This document shows, one piece after another, positions 9,041-16,220 of a stretch of DNA of 17,894 nt (the first letter of the stretch is position 1; every line of letters begins with the position of its first letter). The notes under the pieces are model-generated. The model made no database searches and had not been told where the DNA came from. It worked only from the letters and a program-made list of their open reading frames with translations. Position numbers and translations under genes: made by a program. Origin of the DNA: CBCXVS01 sp965178525 (GTDB taxonomy: Bacteria > Tectomicrobia > Entotheonellia > Entotheonellales > Entotheonellaceae); NCBI GenBank assembly GCA_965178525.1, contig CBCXVS010000153.1, forward strand, positions 1 to 17,894, given 5' to 3'.

Positions 9041-10818
9041 CGCGACCTCGGCATCTCCATCATGAACGCGAGGCGCTCGGCGGGATACGTGGCATCCAAG
9101 GGCACATAAGCGCCCCCGGCCTTGAGGATGCCCAAGAGTCCCACTAACAGCTCCGGACAGCGTTCTAGACAGAGGCCGACGCGAATCTCCGGGCCGACAC
9201 CCAGACGGCGCAGATAATGGGCCAACTGATTGGCACGCCGGTTCAATTCCCCATAAGTAAGCTGAGCGTTGCCGCAGACCACGGCGGCGGTGTCAGGCGT
9301 GCGCGCCACCTGCGCCTGCACCAGCTCGTGCAGGCACTGCTCTCGGGGATAGGCGGCCTCTGTGGCGTTCCACTCGAGCAGCACCTGCTGCCGCTCTGCC
9401 GCCGTCAATAGCGGTAACTGCGCAATGGCCTGATCGGGAGCCGCTACCAGCCCCTGCAGCAACGTCTGCCAGTGTCCCAACAGCCGCGTCATGGTCACGG
9501 CGTCAAAGAGATCGGTGTTGTATCGTACCGCGATATGCAGACCGGCGTCCCGCTCGGTAGCCGGGAGTACGATATCAAATTGCACGGTCTCGCGGTCCAC
9601 CTCCAAGAGACGCACGGTGAGACCCGGCAGTTCGAGAACCGGGCTCGGCGTATTTTGCAACACCAACATCACTTGAAAGACGGGCGAGTAGCTCATGTTC
9701 CGCTCGGGTTGTAGCGCTTCGACAAGCTTCTCAAAGGGGAGTTCCTGGTGCGCATAAGCGCCCAAAGCGACCGCTTGCACCCGACGCAATAGCTCCCGAA
9801 AACTCGGCATGCCGGACAGGTCCGTGCGCAATGTCAGCACGTTCACGAACAACCCGATCAGCGGCTCGATCTCGACGCGGTGACGACCGGCAATGGGCGT
9901 TCCGACGACCAGATCGTCCTGCCCCGTGTAGCGGTAGAGTAACGTCTTAAAGGCTGCTAAGAGCGTCATGAAGAGCGTTGCGCCCGCCTGTCGGCTCAAG
10001 ACCTTGAGGGCCTGCGTGAGAGACGCGGAGAGGGTGAGTTCCTGCCGCGTACCCCGGTAGGTTTGTAAGGGCGAGCGGGGCCGGTCAGTGGGCAGGTCGA
10101 GCACCGGCGGCGCCCCCGCCAACTGCTCTCGCCAGTAGGTGAGCTGGGTGTCGAGCGCCTCCCCCTGCCACCCCTGCTGCTGCCAGACCGTAAAATCGGC
10201 ATACTGAATCGGCAGCTCTGCCAAGGGAGATGGCTGCCCGGCAGCAAAAGCGGCGTACAGGCTTCCCAGCTCTTGCATGACGACCCGCAGTGACCAGCCA
10301 TCCGAGATGATGTGGTGCATCGTCACCAGCAGGACGTGCACTGCCTCGCCCAGCCGAACCACGGTGGCCCGGACGAGAGGACCTTGCCTCAGATCGAATG
10401 GCCGCTGTGCCTCTGCGGTGGCCAGCCGGCGCATCGCAACCTCACGCTCCGCCACCGGCAGGTGCTGCAAGTCCACCACGGGGAGCGTCACGTGCAGCGT
10501 GGCGGCAATGATTTGCTCGGCCGGCACCTCGATCGTGGCAAAGGTGGTCCGCAGGGTGTCGTGCCGCTGCACGATGGCGTTGAGGCTTTGCTCAAGTGTG
10601 GGCAGATGCAGAGGTCCCCGCAGCTCCAGAGCAATCGAGAGGTTATAGGCCGCACTACCGGGTTCCAACTGGTCGAGGAACCACAAACGCTGCTGCGCGA
10701 ACGAGAGCGGGCAGGGTCCGGCCTGTCCCCGGCGCGGAATTGCTTGTGCCGGCGGCCGATCGGCGCCTCGTTTTTTCAGCAAGCGGTCAAGAAGCTTCCG
10801 TCTCTCCGAGGTCCACAT
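9031..10818 (-). CDS. NRPS-C fragment: condensation domain and start of the A domain
   Basis: 595 codons. It contains the complete LCL-type C domain with HHIISDG and the YTGQDDLVVGTPIAGR and LPFEKLVEALQPER segments. The A-domain front follows (LTYGELNRRANQLA, LKAGGAYVPLDATYP). Homology ends at MMEM: one G missing around 9055 turns the expected ED-AEVAVLVTQ into a wrong frame that stops at 9031. Confidence 0.82.
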   Translation of the reverse strand: MWTSERRKLLDRLLKKRGADRPPAQAIPRRGQAGPCPLSFAQQRLWFLDQLEPGSAAYNLSIALELRGPLHLPTLEQSLNAIVQRHDTLRTTFATIEVPAEQIIAATLHVTLPVVDLQHLPVAEREVAMRRLATAEAQRPFDLRQGPLVRATVVRLGEAVHVLLVTMHHIISDGWSLRVVMQELGSLYAAFAAGQPSPLAELPIQYADFTVWQQQGWQGEALDTQLTYWREQLAGAPPVLDLPTDRPRSPLQTYRGTRQELTLSASLTQALKVLSRQAGATLFMTLLAAFKTLLYRYTGQDDLVVGTPIAGRHRVEIEPLIGLFVNVLTLRTDLSGMPSFRELLRRVQAVALGAYAHQELPFEKLVEALQPERNMSYSPVFQVMLVLQNTPSPVLELPGLTVRLLEVDRETVQFDIVLPATERDAGLHIAVRYNTDLFDAVTMTRLLGHWQTLLQGLVAAPDQAIAQLPLLTAAERQQVLLEWNATEAAYPREQCLHELVQAQVARTPDTAAVVCGNAQLTYGELNRRANQLAHYLRRLGVGPEIRVGLCLERCPELLVGLLGILKAGGAYVPLDATYPAERLAFMMEMPRSRCW

Positions 10819-10824
10819 ACCGCG

Positions 10825-11595
10825 TCACTTTATCTCTACAATATGGTTTTGCCATTGCGCATGAATTTTTGCTAGGATAACGAACAGGAAAGCAATACTA
10901 CCTAATAATTCTAAGAATTCTTCAATCGGCCATTGGCCCCAAAAATACGGGAGTCCTATGGCATAAAGCGCATCCAAGTAACTCCCGCCAATAATGCAGA
11001 CGAAGCCCAAGCCGAAAAAGAGTCGTGGCGCCTGATGCCATCGATCTTCATGAAGCGTGATGATCTTCCGCTTTCTCTTCTGCACGATGAGGCGGAGAGA
11101 TGTACCCATGACAACGATCAAAGCAAGTCCAAGGAGCGAAGCCCAGAACAAGCGATCCCATCCTAGCCTGATGATGCTGACTTCTAATCCATCCAGCAGC
11201 CAATTGTGCAAGTCCCAGGTCTCAGTCTCGCTCGCAGCTCGTGCCTGCCAACCCAAAATACGCTCTTTGCCCCAGCTCGCTTCCTCGCCTACCAAAAAAA
11301 GACATAAGCCACTATACAAGACCCATATCTTACATCCCTGCTTTCGCTGCCAGAGGTGCAAGGCCAGCGCCAAGGCCAGAACCGCAGTCAGCGCCAGGGG
11401 AATGGCGGGTAGCGATTCAAGAAGTCCCCCTGCAACCAGCCAAGGCGTTAAGGCGAGCGGGTTTCTGATACCCTGAGTACCAATTGGCAAGAGCAGCGCA
11501 ACACAGAGCAGCCCGTATGCTAAAAGCCACATTCTCGCCGTGTGTGACAACGCCACGTCTCTTCTAACACGAGCGGACTGGCGAAAATATCGCAC
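10825..11595 (-). CDS. Mem1: polytopic membrane protein, uncharacterised (256 aa)
   Basis: About six hydrophobic segments are visible (roughly residues 22-38, 62-82, 88-104, 146-168, 190-205, 226-243), with a basic loop KRKRK at 173-177. Conserved-looking polar motifs are GEEASWGKE at 103-111, LHN at 129-131 and EEFLELLG at 225-232. From memory, uncharacterised bacterial membrane proteins share a GEEISWGQR...NLHN signature; I know no function for them. It sits between NRPS-B (2 nt gap) and NRPS-C (6 nt gap), so it is co-expressed with the synthetases. Base composition is noticeably more A+T-rich than its neighbours. It shares motif placement with Mem2. The frame is intact. No transporter motifs (Walker, MATE, MFS) are seen. 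Export, membrane anchoring of the assembly line or a membrane-embedded modification step are open possibilities. Confidence 0.85.
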   Translation of the reverse strand: MRYFRQSARVRRDVALSHTARMWLLAYGLLCVALLLPIGTQGIRNPLALTPWLVAGGLLESLPAIPLALTAVLALALALHLWQRKQGCKIWVLYSGLCLFLVGEEASWGKERILGWQARAASETETWDLHNWLLDGLEVSIIRLGWDRLFWASLLGLALIVVMGTSLRLIVQKRKRKIITLHEDRWHQAPRLFFGLGFVCIIGGSYLDALYAIGLPYFWGQWPIEEFLELLGSIAFLFVILAKIHAQWQNHIVEIK

Positions 11596-11597
11596 CG

Positions 11598-12848
11598 TTA
11601 TCCTTCACCACCGATTGGGGGCTCCAAGAGCATCTGTTTCACTTCATCGAGGGAAAGCTGATGGACTTCCTGCACCAGTTGCGCAATGTCCTCGACCCAT
11701 GGTTCGCCCCCGACATCCGCGACGGTCTGGGCCAAGTCCGCGATCGTAGGGTTTTCGAGCAGGCGACGTACAGACAACGGCACCCCAAAGATATCGTGCA
11801 GCCGTGCGATAATCTGCGTCGCCAGAAGGGAATGGCCACCGAGATCAAAGAAATGGTCATGTACGCCGATGCGGTCGACCCCCAGGAGTTCGCTCCAAAT
11901 TCCGGCCAGCACGGCCTCCACCGAGGTGCGCGGCGCGACAAACGCCTGCTTCAGCTCCGGTCTCGCCGTATCGGGAACGGGCAGGGCACGACGGTCCACC
12001 TTGCCATTTGGGGTTAGTGGCAGCGCATGCAGCATCAGCACATCGGTAGGCACCATGTAATCCGGCAGCGTCTGTTGCACGAAACGCCGGAGTTCTTCAG
12101 CTGTGGGACCCGGTTGCTGCTGCGGGATCACATAGGCCACGAGGCCCTGATCTCCCGGCCGGACCTCCTGCGCCGCCACGACCGCCTGCCGCACGTCGGC
12201 ATGCCGCGCCAACACGGCTTCGATCTCCCCTAACTCGATGCGAAAGCCCCGGAGCTTCACCTGCTGATCGCGGCGCCCCAGAAACTCGAGGACGCCGTCC
12301 GCACCGTAGCGGGCCAGATCGCCGGTGCGGTAGAGCCGAGCCTCTGGTGTGGCGCTGCACGGATCCGGAACAAACGCCTCGGCCGTCAGCGCCGGCCGGT
12401 GCAGATAACCCCGCGCCAGGCCGGCGCCGCCGATGTAGAGCTCGCCTGGCGCGCCCATGGGCACACGCCGCCTCTGCGGGTCCAGCAGATCGACCTGCGT
12501 GTTGGCACCGGGTGTCGTACCACGTCGCATCGGCGGAGATTTCCGAGGAGCCATAGAGGTTGAGCAGAATGGCCCCTGGCAGACGCTGCCGAAACCGGTC
12601 GGCCAGCTCGGCGCAGAGGGCTTCACCACTGCTGACCCAATACTGCAGTCGAGGCAGTTGCCGCTGCAAATCGATGTCGGCGTCCAAGAGGGCGCGAAGC
12701 AGCGAGGGCACGAGGACGAGGCGCGTGACCTGGGAGGTCGCCAGGATCGACACCAGCCGATGTGGCTCTTTGAGCACCTCATCCGGAATAAGGACGCTGG
12801 CAATACCCTGAAGCAATGGCCCAAAAATCTCCCAAACCGCATCGACAA
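11598..12848 (-). CDS. NRPS-B fragment: end of A domain and carrier protein
   Basis: Residues before about 12512 are out of frame. From PGANTQVDLLD on it is authentic: GELYIGGAGLARGYL, YRTGDLARY, QVKLRGFRIELGEIEAVL, the A10 lysine in LTPNGKVDRRAL, then the carrier motif DLGGHSLLATQ near 11.83 kb. The C-terminal tail is acidic and helical. The TAA at 11600-11598 is a true terminator, 2 nt before the GTG of Mem1. Confidence 0.78.
   Translation of the reverse strand: MSMRFGRFLGHCFRVLPASLFRMRCSKSHIGWCRSWRPPRSRASSSCPRCFAPSWTPTSICSGNCLDCSIGSAVVKPSAPSWPTGFGSVCQGPFCSTSMAPRKSPPMRRGTTPGANTQVDLLDPQRRRVPMGAPGELYIGGAGLARGYLHRPALTAEAFVPDPCSATPEARLYRTGDLARYGADGVLEFLGRRDQQVKLRGFRIELGEIEAVLARHADVRQAVVAAQEVRPGDQGLVAYVIPQQQPGPTAEELRRFVQQTLPDYMVPTDVLMLHALPLTPNGKVDRRALPVPDTARPELKQAFVAPRTSVEAVLAGIWSELLGVDRIGVHDHFFDLGGHSLLATQIIARLHDIFGVPLSVRRLLENPTIADLAQTVADVGGEPWVEDIAQLVQEVHQLSLDEVKQMLLEPPIGGEG
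11601..11606 (-). promoter_or_regulatory. Ribosome binding site of Mem1
   Basis: GAAGGA lies 5 nt before a GTG at 11595-11593. It supports this GTG start, which follows the NRPS-B TAA by 2 nt. Confidence 0.55.
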
Positions 12849-13452
12849 AACTCAACGAGGTCTTCTGACAACACATCTCCTGGGTTGCAAAAGGGTAGGT
12901 TTCCCACATCCATTGCAAACGATTGACCGCGCCCCCATGCAAACCCACGACGCCCTTGGGCGTCCCAGTCGACCCCGAGGTGTAGATCACGTAGGCGGAG
13001 TTCGCGGCGGTGACGGCGCTCGCGGGCGGCGCCAGACGCTCCTGTGCGATGATTTCCCAGTCCGCATCCAGGCACACGACCTGGGCGCGGGAGGCCGGAG
13101 AGACGGCCAGGAGATGATGTTGGGTCACGATGACCGGCACCTGGCTATCCGCCATCATGAAGGCTAGGCGCGGCGGCGGATAGGTCGGGTCCAAAGGGAC
13201 ATACGCGGCGCCAGCCTTGAGGACGCCGAGCAGCGCCACGAGCATCTCCAAGGAGCGCGGCATGAAGACCGCCACGAGGCGCTCGGGACCCACCCCAAGA
13301 CCTTGCAGATGGTGGGCGAGCTGATTGGCGCGCTGATGCAGCTGCCCGTACGTGATGGCCTGCCCGTCACACCATGCCGCCACGGCCTCGGGCGTGCGTG
13401 CGGCCTGGCTCTCAAATAGCTGGTGCAGACACGGCCCCTCCGTCGCTTTCAT
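12097..13452 (-). CDS. NRPS-B fragment: first two thirds of the A domain
   Basis: Authentic through residue 314. It shows ITYGQLHQRANQLA, LKAGAAYVPLDP, the nucleotide loop YTSGSTGTPKG, the pocket segment LSFVDAVWEIFGP, WVSSGEAL and LYGSSEISADATWYD. From about 12511 to 12097 it runs in a wrong frame. The pocket carries Asp one position later than alpha-amino-acid domains do (V-D instead of D-A), which fits a beta-amino substrate. Confidence 0.78.
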   Translation of the reverse strand: MKATEGPCLHQLFESQAARTPEAVAAWCDGQAITYGQLHQRANQLAHHLQGLGVGPERLVAVFMPRSLEMLVALLGVLKAGAAYVPLDPTYPPPRLAFMMADSQVPVIVTQHHLLAVSPASRAQVVCLDADWEIIAQERLAPPASAVTAANSAYVIYTSGSTGTPKGVVGLHGGAVNRLQWMWETYPFATQEMCCQKTSLSFVDAVWEIFGPLLQGIASVLIPDEVLKEPHRLVSILATSQVTRLVLVPSLLRALLDADIDLQRQLPRLQYWVSSGEALCAELADRFRQRLPGAILLNLYGSSEISADATWYDTRCQHAGRSAGPAEAACAHGRARRALHRRRRPGAGLSAPAGADGRGVCSGSVQRHTRGSALPHRRSGPLRCGRRPRVSGAPRSAGEAPGLSHRVRGDRSRVGAACRRAAGGRGGAGGPAGRSGPRGLCDPAAATGSHS

Positions 13453-14129
13453 CGCATCTCTCCAGACGACTTGGCGCCGACTTGCTTGAGGATGTGCGCC
13501 AGCTGCTGGTGGTCGAGGTTGGCCAGCGGGAAATCGGACGGCGTCGGCCCGCTAGACACCTGGCCATGCATGATGAGCGCTCGCAGAGCCTGCAGAAAAC
13601 GCTCCGCCAGGCGTTCAATCGTGGCGCGGCGATGCAGGTTCTCACTGAAGGTCCAATCCACGTGGAACTGTCCGCCGACGATGCTGCCAAAAACATCGAG
13701 CATATACCGCCGCATGCCGGTAGGACTGCGCGTCGGTCCACTGGACGCTCGGGTCAAGGTAAAGGGCGACGCGGCAGGCAGCACCTGGTCGAACTGCCCG
13801 AGATAATTGAACCGGACTTCAGCTTGCGGACGCGCGCGCAAGGATTGGGCCACGTTGTCATTGGCGCTCAGATAACGGAGCACGCCATAGTCGAGGCCCC
13901 GATTCGGAATACGGCTCAGCTGCTCGGCCACCGCCGGCACCGCTTGCGCCGGGCTGCATGTCGGATCCAACGCCAACACGACCGGAGCAATGGCGGTAAA
14001 CCAGCCCATCGTCCGCGACAAGTCGGCCGGAACCCCAATATCTTCCCGGCCATGCCCTTCCACATCCAGCAGTAGCGCCGGCCCGCCGGTCCACGCTGCC
14101 AAGGCTTGCACCAGCGCCGTCACCAACAC
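13449..14129 (-). CDS. NRPS-A fragment: C-terminal half of the E domain
   Basis: Same frame after the TAG at 14148. It shows the remaining E-domain cores: VEGHGRE, TMGWFTAIAPV, RGLDYGVLRYLS and FNYLGQFDQ. The tail has TPSDFPLANLDHQQL, which in larger synthetases links an E domain to a following D-accepting C domain. Here the protein simply ends, with TGA at 13451-13449 overlapping the NRPS-B start (ATGA). Confidence 0.78.
   Translation of the reverse strand: MLVTALVQALAAWTGGPALLLDVEGHGREDIGVPADLSRTMGWFTAIAPVVLALDPTCSPAQAVPAVAEQLSRIPNRGLDYGVLRYLSANDNVAQSLRARPQAEVRFNYLGQFDQVLPAASPFTLTRASSGPTRSPTGMRRYMLDVFGSIVGGQFHVDWTFSENLHRRATIERLAERFLQALRALIMHGQVSSGPTPSDFPLANLDHQQLAHILKQVGAKSSGEMR
13458..13463 (-). 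promoter_or_regulatory. Ribosome binding site of NRPS-B
   Basis: GGAGAG, inside the last codons of NRPS-A, lies 5 nt before the ATG at 13452. With the ATGA overlap this points to coupled translation. Confidence 0.6.
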
Positions 14130-14147
14130 GTCATGGAGCGGCGCCCC

Positions 14148-14873
14148 CTAGCATGTCGGCGCGTCTTGTACCAGCGGGCGGGTTTCCTCCACGCTGAGAG
14201 CGGTCGATCGCACCCGGCTAGATGCGACCGTGTTGGTCATCTTGGCTCCAGGATCATCCACCGGCAGCTCGGCAAGAGGTGTCTGAAGCGGGGCCAGCCA
14301 AAACGGCGCTTCGCGCTGCAATGCGTCCGAGTGCGCATACTCTGATAACCGATGCGCCCAGTGTTTGAAAGATGTCGTCTTGGCCGGAAGGTGTATGGGC
14401 TCGCCGCGACTCAGTTGTTCATAACCCGTATGCAGATCCTCGAGCAGGATGCGCAACGAGACGCCATCCACGGCAAAATGATGCACACACAGCAAGAGAC
14501 GGCCCGGGCGGTGCGGGCCAAAATCGAAAAAGGCGACGCGCATCAGGGGACCGTGGGACAAACTCAGACTCCCCTGAAGTTGGGCGGCGATCGCCTCCAA
14601 GGTGTCACCGTGTCCGGTCTCTGCGGCATACGCCGCCGCATGCCTCATGTTTTGGATAAAAGCCGCCTCGGCGGCTGGCGCGTGGTCGAGGTCGGCAAGA
14701 GCGGCACCATCCACGTGCGTAAAAGGCACGGCGTCGTCCGCATCCGCGATGAAGAGGCGATAGCCCGAGGTGGTTTCGACACCTCGCAAGCGCAACATAT
14801 CGTGATGCCGGAGCAAGTGCTGCACGACTTTGCCGATGAGCGCGGCTTCCACACCCGGGCGGACGTCGAGCAT
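14148..14873 (-). CDS. NRPS-A fragment: N-terminal half of the E domain
   Basis: This continues the same frame after the TAG at 14880. It holds the catalytic epimerisation motif HHFAVDGVS (His-His-x3-Asp-Gly) and the ETxRPLVQ region. It ends at a TAG (14150-14148) within APTC-stop-GAPLHD. That position usually holds Tyr in E domains (AYxTQxxD), so the lost residue may have been Tyr or Gln. Confidence 0.75.
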   Translation of the reverse strand: MLDVRPGVEAALIGKVVQHLLRHHDMLRLRGVETTSGYRLFIADADDAVPFTHVDGAALADLDHAPAAEAAFIQNMRHAAAYAAETGHGDTLEAIAAQLQGSLSLSHGPLMRVAFFDFGPHRPGRLLLCVHHFAVDGVSLRILLEDLHTGYEQLSRGEPIHLPAKTTSFKHWAHRLSEYAHSDALQREAPFWLAPLQTPLAELPVDDPGAKMTNTVASSRVRSTALSVEETRPLVQDAPTC

Positions 14874-14879
14874 GACCGC

Positions 14880-16220
14880 CTAGTTATAATGATGCGGAGA
14901 CGGCGGTTCCTGCTCGAAAAACCAATGCATGATGGGCGTCAAGGGCAGCGAGCCGGTGACCACGCCTTGCTCGGCCTGGACGGCAGGAGCCGTACCTGCC
15001 ACGGCGGCGAGCGCCTCAATGGTAGGGTGCTGCAGCAATTGCAGCGGCGTGATCCGGATGCCTTCGCGATGCGCGCGGGCGATAATCTGAATGCTCAAAA
15101 TCGAATCCCCGCCCAACTCGAAAAAGTTGTCGGTGATACTCACACGCGCCACCTGCAGCACGTCCGCCCAGAGGCGTGCCAGGGCTTCCTGCACCGGCGT
15201 CTGTGGCGCCACCACATCCTTTGCCGCCTCGTCGCGGCTCGGGCTTGGCGCCGGCAGGGCCTGACGGTTCACCTTGCCGTTGGGCGTCAAGGGTAGCGCG
15301 TCCAGGAGGACAACCGCGGCCGGCACCATGTAGTCGGGCAACTTCTGCTGCACAAAACGGCGCAGGTCGTCGCGGCTCGGGACCGGCGCCGCGTTCGGCA
15401 CCACATAGGCGACGAGCCGTTTCGCACCGGGCCCATCCTGGCGCGCCATGACCACGGCCTGGTGCACGGCGGGGTGTTGCCCGAGCACCGCCTCGATTTC
15501 GCCCAACTTGATGCGCACCCCGTGGATTTTGACTTGATGATCACGGCGGCTCAGGAACGCCAGGGCGCCATTGGGTAACCAGCGCCCCAGATCGCCGGTG
15601 CGGTAGAGGCGTGCGCCCGGTTCGGGGCTGCCGGGGTGGGGCAGGAACGTCTCCGCCGTCAACGCCGGATGGTTGAGATAGCCACGACCCAGGCCACGAC
15701 CACGGATATACAACCCGCCCGGTACGCCATCAGGGACCGGCTGCAGGTGTTCATCCAACACATCGATCTGCGTCTGGGCAATCGGCCGGCCCAGGGGCAC
15801 GACGTGCACCGGGCCATCGCCGTGCGTGGGAATCGGATAGACCGCGACAATCCCGGTGGTCTCCGTTTGACCGAACATATTGAGCAGACGGGCCCCATGC
15901 TGCAATCCATGCGTCCAGGCCCTCGGCACATCGGACATCAGGGTATCGCTCGCCGACAGGATCAAACGCAGCCGGTTGTGCAGCAGGCGCTGACGCGCCT
16001 CAGGCTCCAAGGAGGTCAGCGCCTGCATACAGCTGCGCCAATAAGAGGGAACGAGGTCGATGATCGTCACCCCGTGCCGCTGGATCACCTGAAACAAGGC
16101 TAACGGATCCCGCCGCTGCTTCAGAAGTCGCCAGGACGACGGTCGCCCCGTGCGCCAGCGGCAGCAGCAATTGTCGCACGGACGACGAAAAGGCCATAGA
16201 CGCGGTATGGAGATACACAT
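14880..16220 (-). CDS. NRPS-A fragment: rest of A domain, carrier protein, start of E domain
   Basis: The first ~36 residues are out-of-frame reading; authentic sequence starts at about 16109 with DPLALFQVIQRHG. Then come FGQTETTG, YRTGDLGRW, the A10 lysine in LTPNGKVNRQ, the carrier motif FFELGGDSI and the E-domain opening PLTPIMHWFFEQ. It ends at a TAG (14882-14880) after HHYN. E domains I remember have Gln at this place (HHFNQAV-type). Confidence 0.78.
   Translation of the reverse strand: MCISIPRLWPFRRPCDNCCCRWRTGRPSSWRLLKQRRDPLALFQVIQRHGVTIIDLVPSYWRSCMQALTSLEPEARQRLLHNRLRLILSASDTLMSDVPRAWTHGLQHGARLLNMFGQTETTGIVAVYPIPTHGDGPVHVVPLGRPIAQTQIDVLDEHLQPVPDGVPGGLYIRGRGLGRGYLNHPALTAETFLPHPGSPEPGARLYRTGDLGRWLPNGALAFLSRRDHQVKIHGVRIKLGEIEAVLGQHPAVHQAVVMARQDGPGAKRLVAYVVPNAAPVPSRDDLRRFVQQKLPDYMVPAAVVLLDALPLTPNGKVNRQALPAPSPSRDEAAKDVVAPQTPVQEALARLWADVLQVARVSITDNFFELGGDSILSIQIIARAHREGIRITPLQLLQHPTIEALAAVAGTAPAVQAEQGVVTGSLPLTPIMHWFFEQEPPSPHHYN

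Larger units (their letters stand above)
7499..10818 (-). pseudogene. NRPS-C: C-A-T elongation module, interrupted
   Basis: Restoring one missing base near 9055 and reading through one TAA gives exactly 1107 codons, normal for C-A-T. The N-terminal helix (SERRKLLDRLLKK) is followed by an LCL-type condensation domain (SFAQQRLWFLDQ; catalytic HHIISDG at residues 168-174). Next come an adenylation domain and a carrier protein (FFALGGHSLMAAQ). The specificity residues inferred from alignment to PheA are D-A-E-N-I-G-T-V-V-K; I do not recognise the substrate. The tail DQLTDDEAWQRL resembles C-terminal docking-type helices. The stop TGA (7501-7499) overlaps the Mem2 start by one base. The start is ATG 10818 with only a weak ribosome site, 6 nt after the Mem1 stop, so coupling is likely. 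Confidence 0.88.
11598..13452 (-). pseudogene. NRPS-B: A-T didomain without a condensation domain, frame broken
   Basis: The protein begins almost directly with the adenylation domain (LHQLFESQAARTPEAV) and ends after one carrier protein (FFDLGGHSLLATQ) plus a short helical tail (HQLSLDEVKQMLL) of the type that ends many NRPS proteins. There is no C domain and no room for one. By alignment to PheA the specificity residues are V-D-W-V-V-S-L-A-D-K. This differs at one place from the code I recall for beta-alanine-activating domains (BlmIV of bleomycin), so a beta-amino acid is the best guess. Near 12512 the frame breaks and about 11-12 residues that normally precede ANTQ (including IGRP) are missing, so this looks like a deletion of roughly 35 nt. 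The length is 1855 nt (1 mod 3). It ends with TAA. Confidence 0.85.

Noticed and set aside
14352..15296. Long plus-strand open frame (314 codons), and similar ones such as 3804-4568
   Set aside because: They lie opposite conserved NRPS domains. Their translations are Arg/His/Gln-rich without domain motifs, and long antisense frames are expected in G+C-rich coding DNA.
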